Assembly (NCBI GenBank): GCA_023251535.1
Contig: JAHEYP010000017.1
Coordinates: forward strand, 1-35,966
Source: Bacteroidota bacterium
GTDB taxonomy: Bacteria; Bacteroidota; Bacteroidia; AKYH767-A; OLB10
Reading direction: 5' to 3'
DNA length: 35,966 nucleotides
The notes below the pieces were generated by a model that saw nothing but the letters and a program-made list of their open reading frames with translations, was not told the origin of the DNA and did no database searches. Below, in pieces: positions 1 through 8,267 of the stretch. Each line of letters opens with the position of its first letter. Positions within the stretch are counted from its first letter, which is position 1. The position numbers and the translations under genes are program-made.

Positions 1-443
1 TCGTATAATGATACCCAACGAATGATTCCTTGAGGATCGATGATGAAGGTAGCACGGTAAGCGATTTTTTCGTGTTCTTCTAAGATTCCTAGTTCTTCAG
101 CTAATGATTTTGAGGTGTCAGCTAACATCGGGAAACGTAATCCCTTTAAATCAGGGTGGTTGTTTCTCCAAGCAAGGTGTACAAATTCACTGTCAGTTGA
201 AGCGCCGATTAAAGTAGTGTCGCGATCAGAGAAATCTTGAAAATGTTTGTTGAATTCAGCGATTTCTGTCGGACAAACAAACGTAAAGTCTTTCGGCCAC
301 CAGAACATTACTGTCCATTTTCCTGATTCTGTTAATTGATCTGAATTGATTTCAAAGAATTCTTTTCCAACTTCTATCGATACTACAGCTTTCTTACTGA
401 ATGTCGGGAATTTTGATCCCAACGATAATACACGTGTTGACAT
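1..443 (-). CDS. ahpC: Peroxiredoxin, AhpC/TSA family (3' end beyond the left edge)
   Basis: The first 147 residues are present and the C-terminus lies outside the window. The thioredoxin-fold core carries the peroxidatic-cysteine motif FTFVCPTE with the cysteine at about residue 57, preceded by FWWPKDF and followed by DSEFVHLAW. Family knowledge: these cytosolic enzymes reduce hydrogen peroxide and organic hydroperoxides. From memory, the surrounding sequence resembles the mycobacterial AhpC branch more than the common enterobacterial one. Whether the resolving cysteines near the C-terminus exist cannot be seen. The ATG at 443 is the first in frame and lies about 46 bases downstream of a minus-strand -7 element. 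The gene is divergent from oxyR, so peroxide induction through OxyR is the natural inference. Confidence 0.93.
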   Translation of the reverse strand, partial: MSTRVLSLGSKFPTFSKKAVVSIEVGKEFFEINSDQLTESGKWTVMFWWPKDFTFVCPTEIAEFNKHFQDFSDRDTTLIGASTDSEFVHLAWRNNHPDLKGLRFPMLADTSKSLAEELGILEEHEKIAYRATFIIDPQGIIRWVSLY

Positions 444-489
444 TTTATTTTTATTGTTTTTTAATTAAGGGGTGCAAAATTAGTTAGTT

Positions 490-497
490 CAAAGGTA
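490..497 (-). promoter_or_regulatory. -7 element (TACCTTTG) of the peroxiredoxin promoter
   Basis: Read on the minus strand the bases are TACCTTTG, a full match to the Bacteroidota -7 consensus TAnnTTTG, about 46 bases upstream of the peroxiredoxin ATG. No convincing -33 TTG lies at the usual spacing, which fits an activator-dependent promoter. The OxyR-type site is centred about 50 bases upstream of the expected start point. Confidence 0.6.
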
Positions 498-517
498 TAA
501 GACAAACGGCTATTTTC

Positions 518-525
518 TATCTTTG
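518..525 (+). promoter_or_regulatory. -7 element (TATCTTTG) of the oxyR promoter
   Basis: TATCTTTG matches the Bacteroidota -7 consensus TAnnTTTG exactly and points toward oxyR. Transcription would start near 532, inside the OxyR-type palindrome at 527-541. If that holds, bound OxyR would repress its own gene. The -33 region is not obvious. Confidence 0.5.
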
Positions 526-526
526 T

Positions 527-541
527 ATAGATGATATCTAT
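527..541. promoter_or_regulatory. OxyR-type binding site (ATAG-N7-CTAT palindrome)
   Basis: The 15 bases fit the OxyR half-operator ATAGnTnnnAnCTAT at every specified position. A second, degenerate copy may follow toward ahpC: on the minus strand another ATAG begins at 520, six bases on, with the rest poorly matched. The site lies between the opposed -7 elements, upstream of the peroxiredoxin promoter and over the expected oxyR start point. The classic arrangement, inferred here, is activation of the peroxidase gene and autorepression of oxyR. Confidence 0.68.
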
Positions 542-627
542 CAGTTAGCTTGTGTCTTTTCTTTTGTTGATCTAATTTACCTTCTTGTAAAATCATGGAT
601 CTCGTCGATCTATAATGTCTTTAATTT

Positions 628-1566
628 ATGAATTTCCAACAACTTGAGTATATAATTGCGGTCGATAAATACCGACATTTCGCTAAAGCTGCAGAAAAAA
701 GTTTCGTTACTCAACCAACTTTAAGCATGATGATTCAAAAGTTGGAGATTGAATTGGGAATTAAAATTTTTGATCGTACTCGTCAACCGGTTGTCCCAAC
801 TAAAGATGGTGAGGAGGTGATTCGTCGTGCTAAATTGATCGTTGCCGAAGCGAGTCGGTTAAAAGAATTTGCAGATGAGTTGAAAGGCGAGATTTCCGGA
901 GAGGTGCATATCGGCATTATTCCTACTTTGGCTCCATATCTTTTACCACGTTTCTTAGCTTCATTTTCTGCTAAGTATCCGAATTTACGGATTTTTATCA
1001 AGGAAATGGTTACCGATGATATCATTCGTCACCTAAATCATGGCGATATTGATATGGGATTATTGGCAACTCCTTTGCATCACGCTTCTCTCGAAGAGCA
1101 TCATTTGTTTTTTGAGGAGTTTTTTGCATATGCTTCACAAGAGGAGAAACTGCCGAAGAAGAAGTATATTCTTCCTGCGCATATCGATACCGAGCGATTA
1201 CTTTTACTCGAAGAAGGTCATTGTATGCGATCGCAAATCTTTAATTTGTGTTCTTTACGAAAAGCTGAAAATGCTCCTTCGAATTTGCATTATGAAGCTG
1301 GAAGTATCGAGACGCTCATTAACTTGGTTGACAGAAACCAGGGTATTACAATTGTCCCTCATTTGGCCACTCTTCATCTTTCGCCAACCCAAATGAAGAA
1401 TATTCGTGAATTTGCTCGGCCTAAGCCCGTGAGGGAGATAAGTATCGTAGTCCAAAAGGGATTCCCGCGTAAGAAAATCCTTGATTTCCTAATGACGGAA
1501 ATAGTAAAAGGGTTACCTGCCGATCATTCCTTAACCGATAGAAATGTACTCGATATTGTAATTTAA
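628..1566 (+). CDS. oxyR: Hydrogen-peroxide sensor OxyR (LysR family)
   Basis: A 312-residue LysR-type regulator with an N-terminal winged helix-turn-helix (about residues 1-60, opening MNFQQLEYIIAVDK) and a periplasmic-binding-protein-like effector domain (about 90-295). The redox switch is intact: the segment EEGHCMRSQIFNLC places cysteines at 199 and 208, the same numbers as the disulfide-forming pair of E. coli OxyR. The downstream segment GSIETLINLVDRNQGITIVP is also family-typical. It is a cytoplasmic transcription factor that activates antioxidant genes when oxidised. Divergent transcription from the peroxiredoxin gene and the ATAG-N7-CTAT site between them support the assignment. No truncation is seen. 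Confidence 0.96.
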   Translation: MNFQQLEYIIAVDKYRHFAKAAEKSFVTQPTLSMMIQKLEIELGIKIFDRTRQPVVPTKDGEEVIRRAKLIVAEASRLKEFADELKGEISGEVHIGIIPTLAPYLLPRFLASFSAKYPNLRIFIKEMVTDDIIRHLNHGDIDMGLLATPLHHASLEEHHLFFEEFFAYASQEEKLPKKKYILPAHIDTERLLLLEEGHCMRSQIFNLCSLRKAENAPSNLHYEAGSIETLINLVDRNQGITIVPHLATLHLSPTQMKNIREFARPKPVREISIVVQKGFPRKKILDFLMTEIVKGLPADHSLTDRNVLDIVI

Positions 1567-1653
1567 TTGTTCGTTTCTTTGTTCATTAGTGGCATTTTCG
1601 CTTGTCGAGGATGTTTCATTTAGTCCTAAATTAGCTCTAAAATTTGTAAAATC

Positions 1654-3549
1654 ATGTACCGTTACTTTCTATTCTTTTTGTTGCTTTCATCGTCTTTGAA
1701 AGCTCAATATGTTCAATGGGCTCAGGCAAGTTACGACGGAGTAAGGAATACCTTGATCTATGATCAGGCATTGGATTCTTCATCTAACCAATATTATTTG
1801 CAAGCTCAGCAAGGTTGTATGGGATGCCCAAACCGATATTTTTTATTGAAGGTTTCTAAACAGAATTTACCTCGTTGGAGTTTTCCTTTAAGTTCAATCT
1901 CTAGTGAGGAAATTGTACCTCGTAAAATCGCAACCGATATTGCAGGTAATGTTTTTGTAATCGGCGTTTATAATAGCGGGACATTCACTGCCGATGCTAG
2001 TCATATTTTGACTTCAACAACAACTAATGCTCCCTTCTTGTTGAAGTTAAATCAATTTGGAAGTGTAAAATGGGCAGTGAATATGGAGAATGAAGCACTC
2101 GATTTATCGATCGATAAAATCGGACGTATTTTCTTGACCGGTGATGGATTTACTTCGGCATATACTACGGCTGGTAATTTTATATGGACCAATAATAATT
2201 ATTACGGTCACTCTATTGCTACAGGCTTCACAAACAAAATTGTTATTGCAGATGATAATCGAATAATCCGCTTAAATGCGAACGGTCACTTGCAATGGAT
2301 AATCAATTCTTTTGGCGGATCTAAAGTGGATGTCGATTCTATTGGTCGTGCTTTTGTTTTGAATGGTAATGGTATGAATAGAATTTCAACTGCGGGTGTT
2401 GTTTCATGGACTAAATCTAATATTAACGGATCTGATTTTGATGTCGATGCTGTTGGGAATATTTATATAGCTAGTTCATCCGGTATTGTTAAATACAGTC
2501 AAAGCGGTTCTCTGCGTTGGTCGAAGGCAGTTAGTAACGTGACTGGTGTTCGTTGTAATGCTAATGATGAGGCATACTTAATCGGTGCATTCGACAATGA
2601 GGCTCAATATATTATTCCTCCTTTTTCTTTAGATCCTAATACTTATCCTATGGGATATTTTGGTGCGACTTCTCCTTTTAGAGCGAAAATTGTTGGAGGA
2701 AGTAATCCTGCTCAATTACGTATTAATTTCTATTATAACGATCCTTTCTACTTCATGAATGCTGTTCAGCATACTTTCTGTCAGGGAAATCCACTGCTGA
2801 AGAATGGAATCGATTTGTATTCGGGATTGAACATATTCTATCAGGTTATGATTAACTCAACAGGAGATTTTGATTCTGGTAATCAATTTACTTACCAAAT
2901 TTCAGCTGATGCTGGGTTCACTAATCCTATTGTATTGCCTGGCGGAATTATACCTCTTACTGTAAATCCTGGGAATTATTTCTTACGTGTAATCTCATCT
3001 TCGCCTGTGAAGGTTTCTAATACTTTGCAAATTATTGTGGGTAATAATCCTGTGCCGGTTATTACAGCGAATGGCCCAACTTCGTTTTGTACAGGAGGAA
3101 GCGTAGCATTGTCTGTGTCTTATCCCGATTCTCTTTATTTCGATTATGAATGGCATAAAGATGGTAACTTTTATGATTTCGGGTTTACAGTAAATGTCAC
3201 CGATCCCGGCGATTATACGGTTATTCCTTTTAGTCCCGATAATGCAGGTTGCGATGTGAAATTATGGTCGCTGCCAACTCAAGTTACAACCCCTTGCAGA
3301 GTAGAAGGGCTCGAGGCCAAACCTGTGATCTATCCGAATCCTTCTAACACCAATTTTACCATAGGATTTAATGATGAAAATGACCAAAGATCTTTATCGA
3401 TATTTGATATTAAAGGACGATTAATCGAATCTATTTCAGCGACGAAAATGGTATTGTCGTTCGGTGCGAATTTAATTCCGGGTGTTTATTTCGTTGAAAT
3501 TGTAGGACAGCAAAAAATAGCTCCTATAAAAATTGTTAAAATCAATTAA
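1654..3549 (+). CDS. T9SS-exported surface protein with propeller-like repeats
   Basis: A 631-residue secreted protein. A signal peptide (about 1-18, ending KAQ) is followed by repeats at roughly 90-320 built on a D-x-x-G-x-(I/V/A)-(Y/F) pattern (for example DIAGNVFVIG, DKIGRIFLTG, DAVGNIYIAS), as in SBBP-type beta-propellers. An Ig-like segment lies at about 468-550. A type A T9SS sorting domain occupies about 558-631, with IYPNPS, the FDIKGRL strand and the GVYFVEI strand. Family knowledge: such domains direct export through the type IX system and surface anchoring or release. A GCMGCPN cysteine pair near residue 55 could form a disulfide. The ligand is unknown. It stands alone after oxyR with an 87-base gap. 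Confidence 0.88.
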   Translation: MYRYFLFFLLLSSSLKAQYVQWAQASYDGVRNTLIYDQALDSSSNQYYLQAQQGCMGCPNRYFLLKVSKQNLPRWSFPLSSISSEEIVPRKIATDIAGNVFVIGVYNSGTFTADASHILTSTTTNAPFLLKLNQFGSVKWAVNMENEALDLSIDKIGRIFLTGDGFTSAYTTAGNFIWTNNNYYGHSIATGFTNKIVIADDNRIIRLNANGHLQWIINSFGGSKVDVDSIGRAFVLNGNGMNRISTAGVVSWTKSNINGSDFDVDAVGNIYIASSSGIVKYSQSGSLRWSKAVSNVTGVRCNANDEAYLIGAFDNEAQYIIPPFSLDPNTYPMGYFGATSPFRAKIVGGSNPAQLRINFYYNDPFYFMNAVQHTFCQGNPLLKNGIDLYSGLNIFYQVMINSTGDFDSGNQFTYQISADAGFTNPIVLPGGIIPLTVNPGNYFLRVISSSPVKVSNTLQIIVGNNPVPVITANGPTSFCTGGSVALSVSYPDSLYFDYEWHKDGNFYDFGFTVNVTDPGDYTVIPFSPDNAGCDVKLWSLPTQVTTPCRVEGLEAKPVIYPNPSNTNFTIGFNDENDQRSLSIFDIKGRLIESISATKMVLSFGANLIPGVYFVEIVGQQKIAPIKIVKIN

Positions 3550-3582
3550 ATCTACGAAGTTTATCGTCCCAAACTAATAAAT

Positions 3583-3897
3583 ATGAAATCTACAAAATCA
3601 CTTCTACGTATATCCGCAGCGTTAGTACTTCTAACTTTTGCTTCATGTTCAAAAAAATTGTACGAGCCTACCGCTGCTAATGTTTCTGGCGATGCTACTT
3701 TAGAGCAGTTGACAGAAGGGAAATCGCTGTATACTAAGAGTTGCAATCGCTGCCATTCATTGTATATGCCAAAGGATTTTACGCGCGAGCAGTGGACGAA
3801 AAACTTGAATAGAATGGCTCCTAAAGCTAAGATTACAGAAGAACAAAAGGCTGCCATCTATAGCTACTTGACTCATAATCCGAAAAGAAAAAAATAA
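3583..3897 (+). CDS. Small c-type cytochrome-like lipoprotein
   Basis: A 104-residue protein with a lipoprotein signal peptide ending in LTFASC (acylated cysteine 22). A single haem-c motif CNRCH follows at 54-58, then a short all-helical region ending AAIYSYLTHNPKRKK. Met62 (in YMPKDF) and Met79 are candidate distal haem ligands. It looks like a one-haem cytochrome tethered to a membrane outer face, presumably carrying electrons; partner and potential cannot be inferred. Its stop codon overlaps the ATG of the next gene by one base (TAATG), so the two are probably translationally coupled although their functions look unrelated. Confidence 0.82.
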   Translation: MKSTKSLLRISAALVLLTFASCSKKLYEPTAANVSGDATLEQLTEGKSLYTKSCNRCHSLYMPKDFTREQWTKNLNRMAPKAKITEEQKAAIYSYLTHNPKRKK

Positions 3898-4286
3898 TGG
3901 ATTCAACCGAAAAGGTTCGAATCGATAAATGGCTTTGGGCAGTACGCTTGTTTAAAACCAGGAGTTTAGCTGCCGAAGCTTGTGATAAAGGTCGTATTCG
4001 AATTGGTGATCTAACGGTTAAGCCTTCCCGAAGTGTGAAAATAGGAGAGGAGATCGTGCTGCACCGCGGACCATGGTACCAACATATTAAAGTGCTCGAT
4101 ATTACCGAGAAGCGTATGGGGGCAGCATTGGTGAAGGATTTTTTGCTGGATGTTACTCCATCAGATGAATTGGAAAAGAATCGCTTGCATCAATTGGCGC
4201 AAGCAGCTTGGAATATAAAAGGGGGAACCGGTAGACCAACCAAGAAAGATCGTCGCGAGATCGACGATTTTACTTCTGATTGGTAA
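3897..4286 (+). CDS. S4-domain RNA-binding protein, Hsp15 family
   Basis: A 129-residue cytoplasmic protein. The S4 RNA-binding domain covers about residues 7-70, with RIDKWLWAVRLFKTRSLA and the strand-turn GRIRIGDLTVKPSRSVKIGE. A basic tail follows, with the GGTGRPTKKDRREID segment typical of the Hsp15/HslR family. Family knowledge: E. coli Hsp15 binds stalled 50S subunits carrying nascent chains and helps recycle them. The start overlaps the stop of the cytochrome-like gene by one base. The assignment to the S4/Hsp15 family is strong; equivalence to HslR is inference, so no symbol is given. Confidence 0.9.
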   Translation: MDSTEKVRIDKWLWAVRLFKTRSLAAEACDKGRIRIGDLTVKPSRSVKIGEEIVLHRGPWYQHIKVLDITEKRMGAALVKDFLLDVTPSDELEKNRLHQLAQAAWNIKGGTGRPTKKDRREIDDFTSDW

Positions 4287-4329
4287 CTATTGAAGGATTG
4301 TTTCGTTATTATCTTAATTGCGTGATCCT

Positions 4330-6156
4330 ATGAAATCGTATTCAATACATCATATTTATGTAGTTGCGGCAAACGCTTTCAGACGTTTCCCAATGGCATT
4401 AATTTGCGCCGTGCTGGCAACAGCTTCGGCCTTGTATTTAATCGATTTTAAAGGAAATGAAGATGATCAATCGGCTGTTGTACAGCTCGTAATGACTTTT
4501 GCCTTAGGCATGATCTCTTACATCGGATTGGCCGTATTTGCTCAGCGCTATACGATGCGCCAAACAACGGTATTTTATTTCCATGTGATCGTTGCCGCAT
4601 TAATGATCTACTATTACTATTCTCTGCCCGATACTTTTACCGTTAAAGCTTTGGCTCGATTTGTCTTGCTCTTTTTGGCAGCTCACTTGGGCGTTTCCTT
4701 TGCTCCTTTTATGGTGACTACCGAGGTGAATGGGTTCTGGCAGTTTAATAAGTCATTGTTTATTCGTTTTCTTACCGGAGGACTATATTCCGGTGTTTTA
4801 TTCGGAGGATTATCTATCGCGTTATTAGCTATCGATAATTTGTTTTCGGTTGATATTGCCCCCGAGGTTTATTTGAGGATGTTCTGCGTTATCGCAGGCG
4901 TGTTTAATACTTGGTTCTTTCTTTCGGGAATGCCGCCTCGTATTCTAAGTCTCGAAACTTTTACCGAATATCCCAAAGGATTGAGGGTGTTCACTCAGTA
5001 TGTCCTGATGCCTTTAGTGGTGATTTATTTGCTCATACTTTATGTGTATGGAGCTAAAATCATCTTTACAATGGTTTGGCCTCGTGGTATCGTTTCTTAT
5101 TTGATTATTGGGTTTTCTGCCTTGGGCATTTTGGCATTATTGCTGGTATGGCCACTGCGCGACGATGATCATTATGAGTGGATTCGTTCCTATACTCGCC
5201 GATTCTTTATCGCCATTTTCCCGCTTATCATTTTGCTTTCTATGGCAATCGGAAGAAGGGTTATTGAATATGGCGTAACAGAGAATAGATATTTCTTGAT
5301 AATACTTGCCTTATGGTTATTAGTGGTGGCTATTTATTTCTTAGTAAGTCATCGTAAGCATATTAAGTTTATCCCTTTGAGTTTGTTTTTTGCAGCTTTG
5401 CTATCGGGTTACGGCCCTTGGAATGCCTTTAGTGTTAGTGAGGATAGTCAGCATAGTCGCTTGGTGAAATTGCTTACCAAGAATAAAATATTGAAGGATG
5501 GAAAGGTGGCAAAAGTCGATTTTTCGATTCCTACCGATGATCAAGTGGAAATTTCTTCTATCGTTTCTTATATGATAGATGTTCACGGATTACCAAGTAT
5601 TCAGGATCTCTTCGCAGTCAATTTAATTGCTGCTACCAATAATACTGCTAATGTCTCTAGTTCTTTTAAAGCAGGAAGGGTGATGGATTTGATGGGGCTC
5701 GATTATAAAACTCAATACATCGATCCTAACCAACGTACTGGTGTTGAATATCTCAATTATTCATCAAATGTATCTCCTGTGACCGATGTTCGTGATTACG
5801 ATTATTTGTTTCCTTTAGATATCTATATGAATTCGTCGTCTTCAATTATCAATAGAAATATCGATACATCTGAAGTCGAAATTGCATATAATAAAGGTAA
5901 TTATTTCTTGAAAGTTTCTTTTAATCATAGTGGTCCTGATACTTTATCGCTTCGCCCAATGATTTCTACATTGGTGAAGAAATATGGACACGATGATTAT
6001 TCTGTTAATGAAGATGAATTATCGGTTGATTTCACAGGATCAGATAAAATTCATTATCACCTTTTGATAAAAGGAATTGCAGCAACACGACTGAAAGAAT
6101 CCGACGAGTTAATGATCAGCTCCCTCAATGGAGTGATGTTAATCGATCTTCCATAA
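4330..6156 (+). CDS. DUF4153 multi-pass membrane protein
   Basis: A 608-residue integral membrane protein. I chose the ATG at 4330 over an in-frame TTG at 4318 because ATG is the better start and nothing upstream looks conserved. About a dozen hydrophobic segments fill residues 12-380, then a soluble C-terminal part of about 230 residues rich in beta-type sequence. The central region (PRILSLETFTEYPKGLRVF, a run of hydrophobic helices, then WPLRDDDHYEWIRSYTRRFF) is what I recognise as the DUF4153 family, whose function is not established. It is followed directly by a strong terminator shared with the convergent gene. Confidence 0.8.
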   Translation: MKSYSIHHIYVVAANAFRRFPMALICAVLATASALYLIDFKGNEDDQSAVVQLVMTFALGMISYIGLAVFAQRYTMRQTTVFYFHVIVAALMIYYYYSLPDTFTVKALARFVLLFLAAHLGVSFAPFMVTTEVNGFWQFNKSLFIRFLTGGLYSGVLFGGLSIALLAIDNLFSVDIAPEVYLRMFCVIAGVFNTWFFLSGMPPRILSLETFTEYPKGLRVFTQYVLMPLVVIYLLILYVYGAKIIFTMVWPRGIVSYLIIGFSALGILALLLVWPLRDDDHYEWIRSYTRRFFIAIFPLIILLSMAIGRRVIEYGVTENRYFLIILALWLLVVAIYFLVSHRKHIKFIPLSLFFAALLSGYGPWNAFSVSEDSQHSRLVKLLTKNKILKDGKVAKVDFSIPTDDQVEISSIVSYMIDVHGLPSIQDLFAVNLIAATNNTANVSSSFKAGRVMDLMGLDYKTQYIDPNQRTGVEYLNYSSNVSPVTDVRDYDYLFPLDIYMNSSSSIINRNIDTSEVEIAYNKGNYFLKVSFNHSGPDTLSLRPMISTLVKKYGHDDYSVNEDELSVDFTGSDKIHYHLLIKGIAATRLKESDELMISSLNGVMLIDLP

Positions 6157-6160
6157 AATA

Positions 6161-6190
6161 AAAAAACCTCCGAAACTCGGAGGTTTTTTT
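6161..6190. terminator. Bidirectional intrinsic terminator
   Basis: CCTCCGA (6167-6173) pairs with TCGGAGG (6177-6183) around a three-base loop. The stem is flanked by six A on the left and seven T on the right, so it has a U-tract on either strand. It lies between two convergent genes that end at 6156 and 6210 and can stop transcription from both. Confidence 0.92.
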
Positions 6191-6209
6191 ATTTATAAGT
6201 TGATGGTAA

Positions 6210-8036
6210 TTATTTAATCACGCTTAACTTCTGACTTGCTTCATTTACACCCGATTTAACTTTTACAGTGTAAATTCCTGCGTTAAGTTCTTTAACCGAG
6301 ATAGTGATTTTGTTAGCTTCAATTGATTTTGTTGATTGAGCAACCATTTTACCTGTTACATCGAAAATTTGTACGTCAGCTTTGTTGCCTTTAACCATTG
6401 ATGCATCAACATTGATTGTTGCAAGATCTTGTGCAGGATTAGGGTAAATTCCACCAAATCCATTTGCAGCTGCATTTTCGTTGATACCAACTCCAACGCG
6501 TGAAATGATAGCACGAATCATAACGTCTTCTACTTCGCGGTAACGATAATCCGACATTGTTCCGCCTAAGATTTCATATGAACGATTTGAGAAAGGTGCA
6601 ACTTGATTTTGACCTAATGCTACGCCGTCTCCGTTCATAACCCACTCAACATAAAATCCTGCACTGTCAATTCTGATTGGTGCATTTAACGCTGTTGTTA
6701 CAAATCCTGGAGCAACAAATCCTGCTGCTACAACTACTGAGTCTAATAGATTACCACGTGATCCGTTAGGACCTGAATTATCCCAAACACGCATTGTATA
6801 TCCAACCGCATTAGGGTCAGTTACGATATATGTTTTTACTGATGTGATATCGCAAGGGTAGAATGGAGGAATAAATAAATTCGCAACTCCTCCGTCGCCA
6901 CCACTCCAAGAAATTCCTGTTGTTGTTGATGAAAGTCCATTGTCATAAGCTAATTCAATTGATGCTAATGTTGTATCAACAACGTCTAATTCAGTAATTT
7001 TAATGTCGTTTGCCGGTGTAGCATCTCCTGCTAATTGCGTTGTTGTGCGGAATCTGAAAATTCCAGCAGTAGTAGGATTAAATGGATTCGGTTGATTGAT
7101 TACTTGTACATCTCCTTGGTTAAGTGCATTCGATGCAGTAGTATTTGTAACTTGAATTGCATTGCTTGCAGCTAAAACTTGTGTCAATACATTGAATGAT
7201 GCTAACGATGTGTTTCCGACATTTTTTACTGCAGATGTAAGAGGGAAAGAATTTCCGTTCTTGCTTAAGAATTTACCTTCATTACTTTCTGTATCGTTGT
7301 AGAATGATGCTGCATCGTTCACTTGATATGTTGTTGAGGCAGGAGCGTAGAATCGAATTGCATATTGAGTCGACGGATAGATGTCATGTGTGTACATGAT
7401 ACCGATTTGTCCTGAATTGTTTTCGATTCCGATATTACAATAGTCAGCTGTTGATGCACTTGCTCCAACTTGTGTTTCGTATTGGTAAGTGATTGTGCTG
7501 TCGTTGTAGTTTAGGATAATTTGGAATGAGTTGTCACCTGTAAAATCAGGAACCGCATTTACCCAGAATGGAACGTTTACATACGATAAAATTACTGTAT
7601 CGTTTGTAGCACTTTGCCAGTAGTAACATCTTCCGGGATTTGTAGCACCCGCAAAGTTGAAGTCAGTCATGAATGGCGCTAAATAGTTGTTTTTTGTTGC
7701 CGATAAGCCTGGAATAACCGGGAACGGATGCGCAAATTGTGTAGCTCCAAAGCTCATGTATCCATTCGATCCAACCCAGAATTTACTTACTGAATACCAG
7801 TAGTATGGGAATGGAGCTGGAAGTAAAAATGGTCCCACGAAGTTGTCATCAGCAAGTCCGCTGACTTCTTGTGTTCCGCTAAGCGCACTAACGTCAATCC
7901 AATTGTAGGCAGGACCGTTAGGGTCGTTGCTATCACGCCAAGTGTATCCGTATAAATCCGGACCACCCGATGTTTGTGCGTTTGCCGAAAATGCAAAAGC
8001 CAGTATTGCAACTAGTGAGAGTAAGGTTTTTTTCAT
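6210..8036 (-). CDS. T9SS-exported secreted protein
   Basis: A 608-residue protein starting at the ATG at 8036. An in-frame ATG at 8096 would put 20 charged residues before a perfect signal peptide (MKKTLLSLVAILAFAFSANAQ, cleaved near residue 21), so I reject it. About residues 22-235 form a beta-rich module with aromatic and glycine motifs (WVGSNGYMSFG, APFMTDFNF), resembling secreted nidogen-like regions. A middle beta-sandwich region (240-520) follows. The C-terminal 75 residues are a type A T9SS sorting domain (GIYPNPAQ, QIFDVTGKMV, AGIYTVKVKSG). It is probably surface-attached or released; no catalytic motif is seen. It is monocistronic and ends at the shared terminator. Confidence 0.88.
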   Translation of the reverse strand: MKKTLLSLVAILAFAFSANAQTSGGPDLYGYTWRDSNDPNGPAYNWIDVSALSGTQEVSGLADDNFVGPFLLPAPFPYYWYSVSKFWVGSNGYMSFGATQFAHPFPVIPGLSATKNNYLAPFMTDFNFAGATNPGRCYYWQSATNDTVILSYVNVPFWVNAVPDFTGDNSFQIILNYNDSTITYQYETQVGASASTADYCNIGIENNSGQIGIMYTHDIYPSTQYAIRFYAPASTTYQVNDAASFYNDTESNEGKFLSKNGNSFPLTSAVKNVGNTSLASFNVLTQVLAASNAIQVTNTTASNALNQGDVQVINQPNPFNPTTAGIFRFRTTTQLAGDATPANDIKITELDVVDTTLASIELAYDNGLSSTTTGISWSGGDGGVANLFIPPFYPCDITSVKTYIVTDPNAVGYTMRVWDNSGPNGSRGNLLDSVVVAAGFVAPGFVTTALNAPIRIDSAGFYVEWVMNGDGVALGQNQVAPFSNRSYEILGGTMSDYRYREVEDVMIRAIISRVGVGINENAAANGFGGIYPNPAQDLATINVDASMVKGNKADVQIFDVTGKMVAQSTKSIEANKITISVKELNAGIYTVKVKSGVNEASQKLSVIK

Positions 8037-8267
8037 GTGATAGTTTATGTGTTTGAGTTGTTTTCTAACGATAAAAATATGAATATTTTTCTTCAAATAG
8101 CTTCGGAATAGGCTTTTGCAGCTAAATTTTGTGTCATTTTTCCGAAATTTTACTTCATCTGACTTCGAAATCCTATTTAACTATAACTGATATTTGATCT
8201 TGATTTTGGGTTTATTTATCCGATTTTATTCGAATAATTCTCGTGGAAATGCAAGCAATTTGTCTTT

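Noticed and set aside
3561..3857. Minus-strand frame opposite the cytochrome-like lipoprotein
   Set aside because: The plus-strand gene has a lipobox and CxxCH at sensible positions; the antisense frame has neither a family match nor a promoter.
4318..4329. TTG start for the DUF4153 protein giving four extra residues
   Set aside because: The ATG at 4330 is the more likely start. The same reasoning removes the TTG at 31967 for uvrA.
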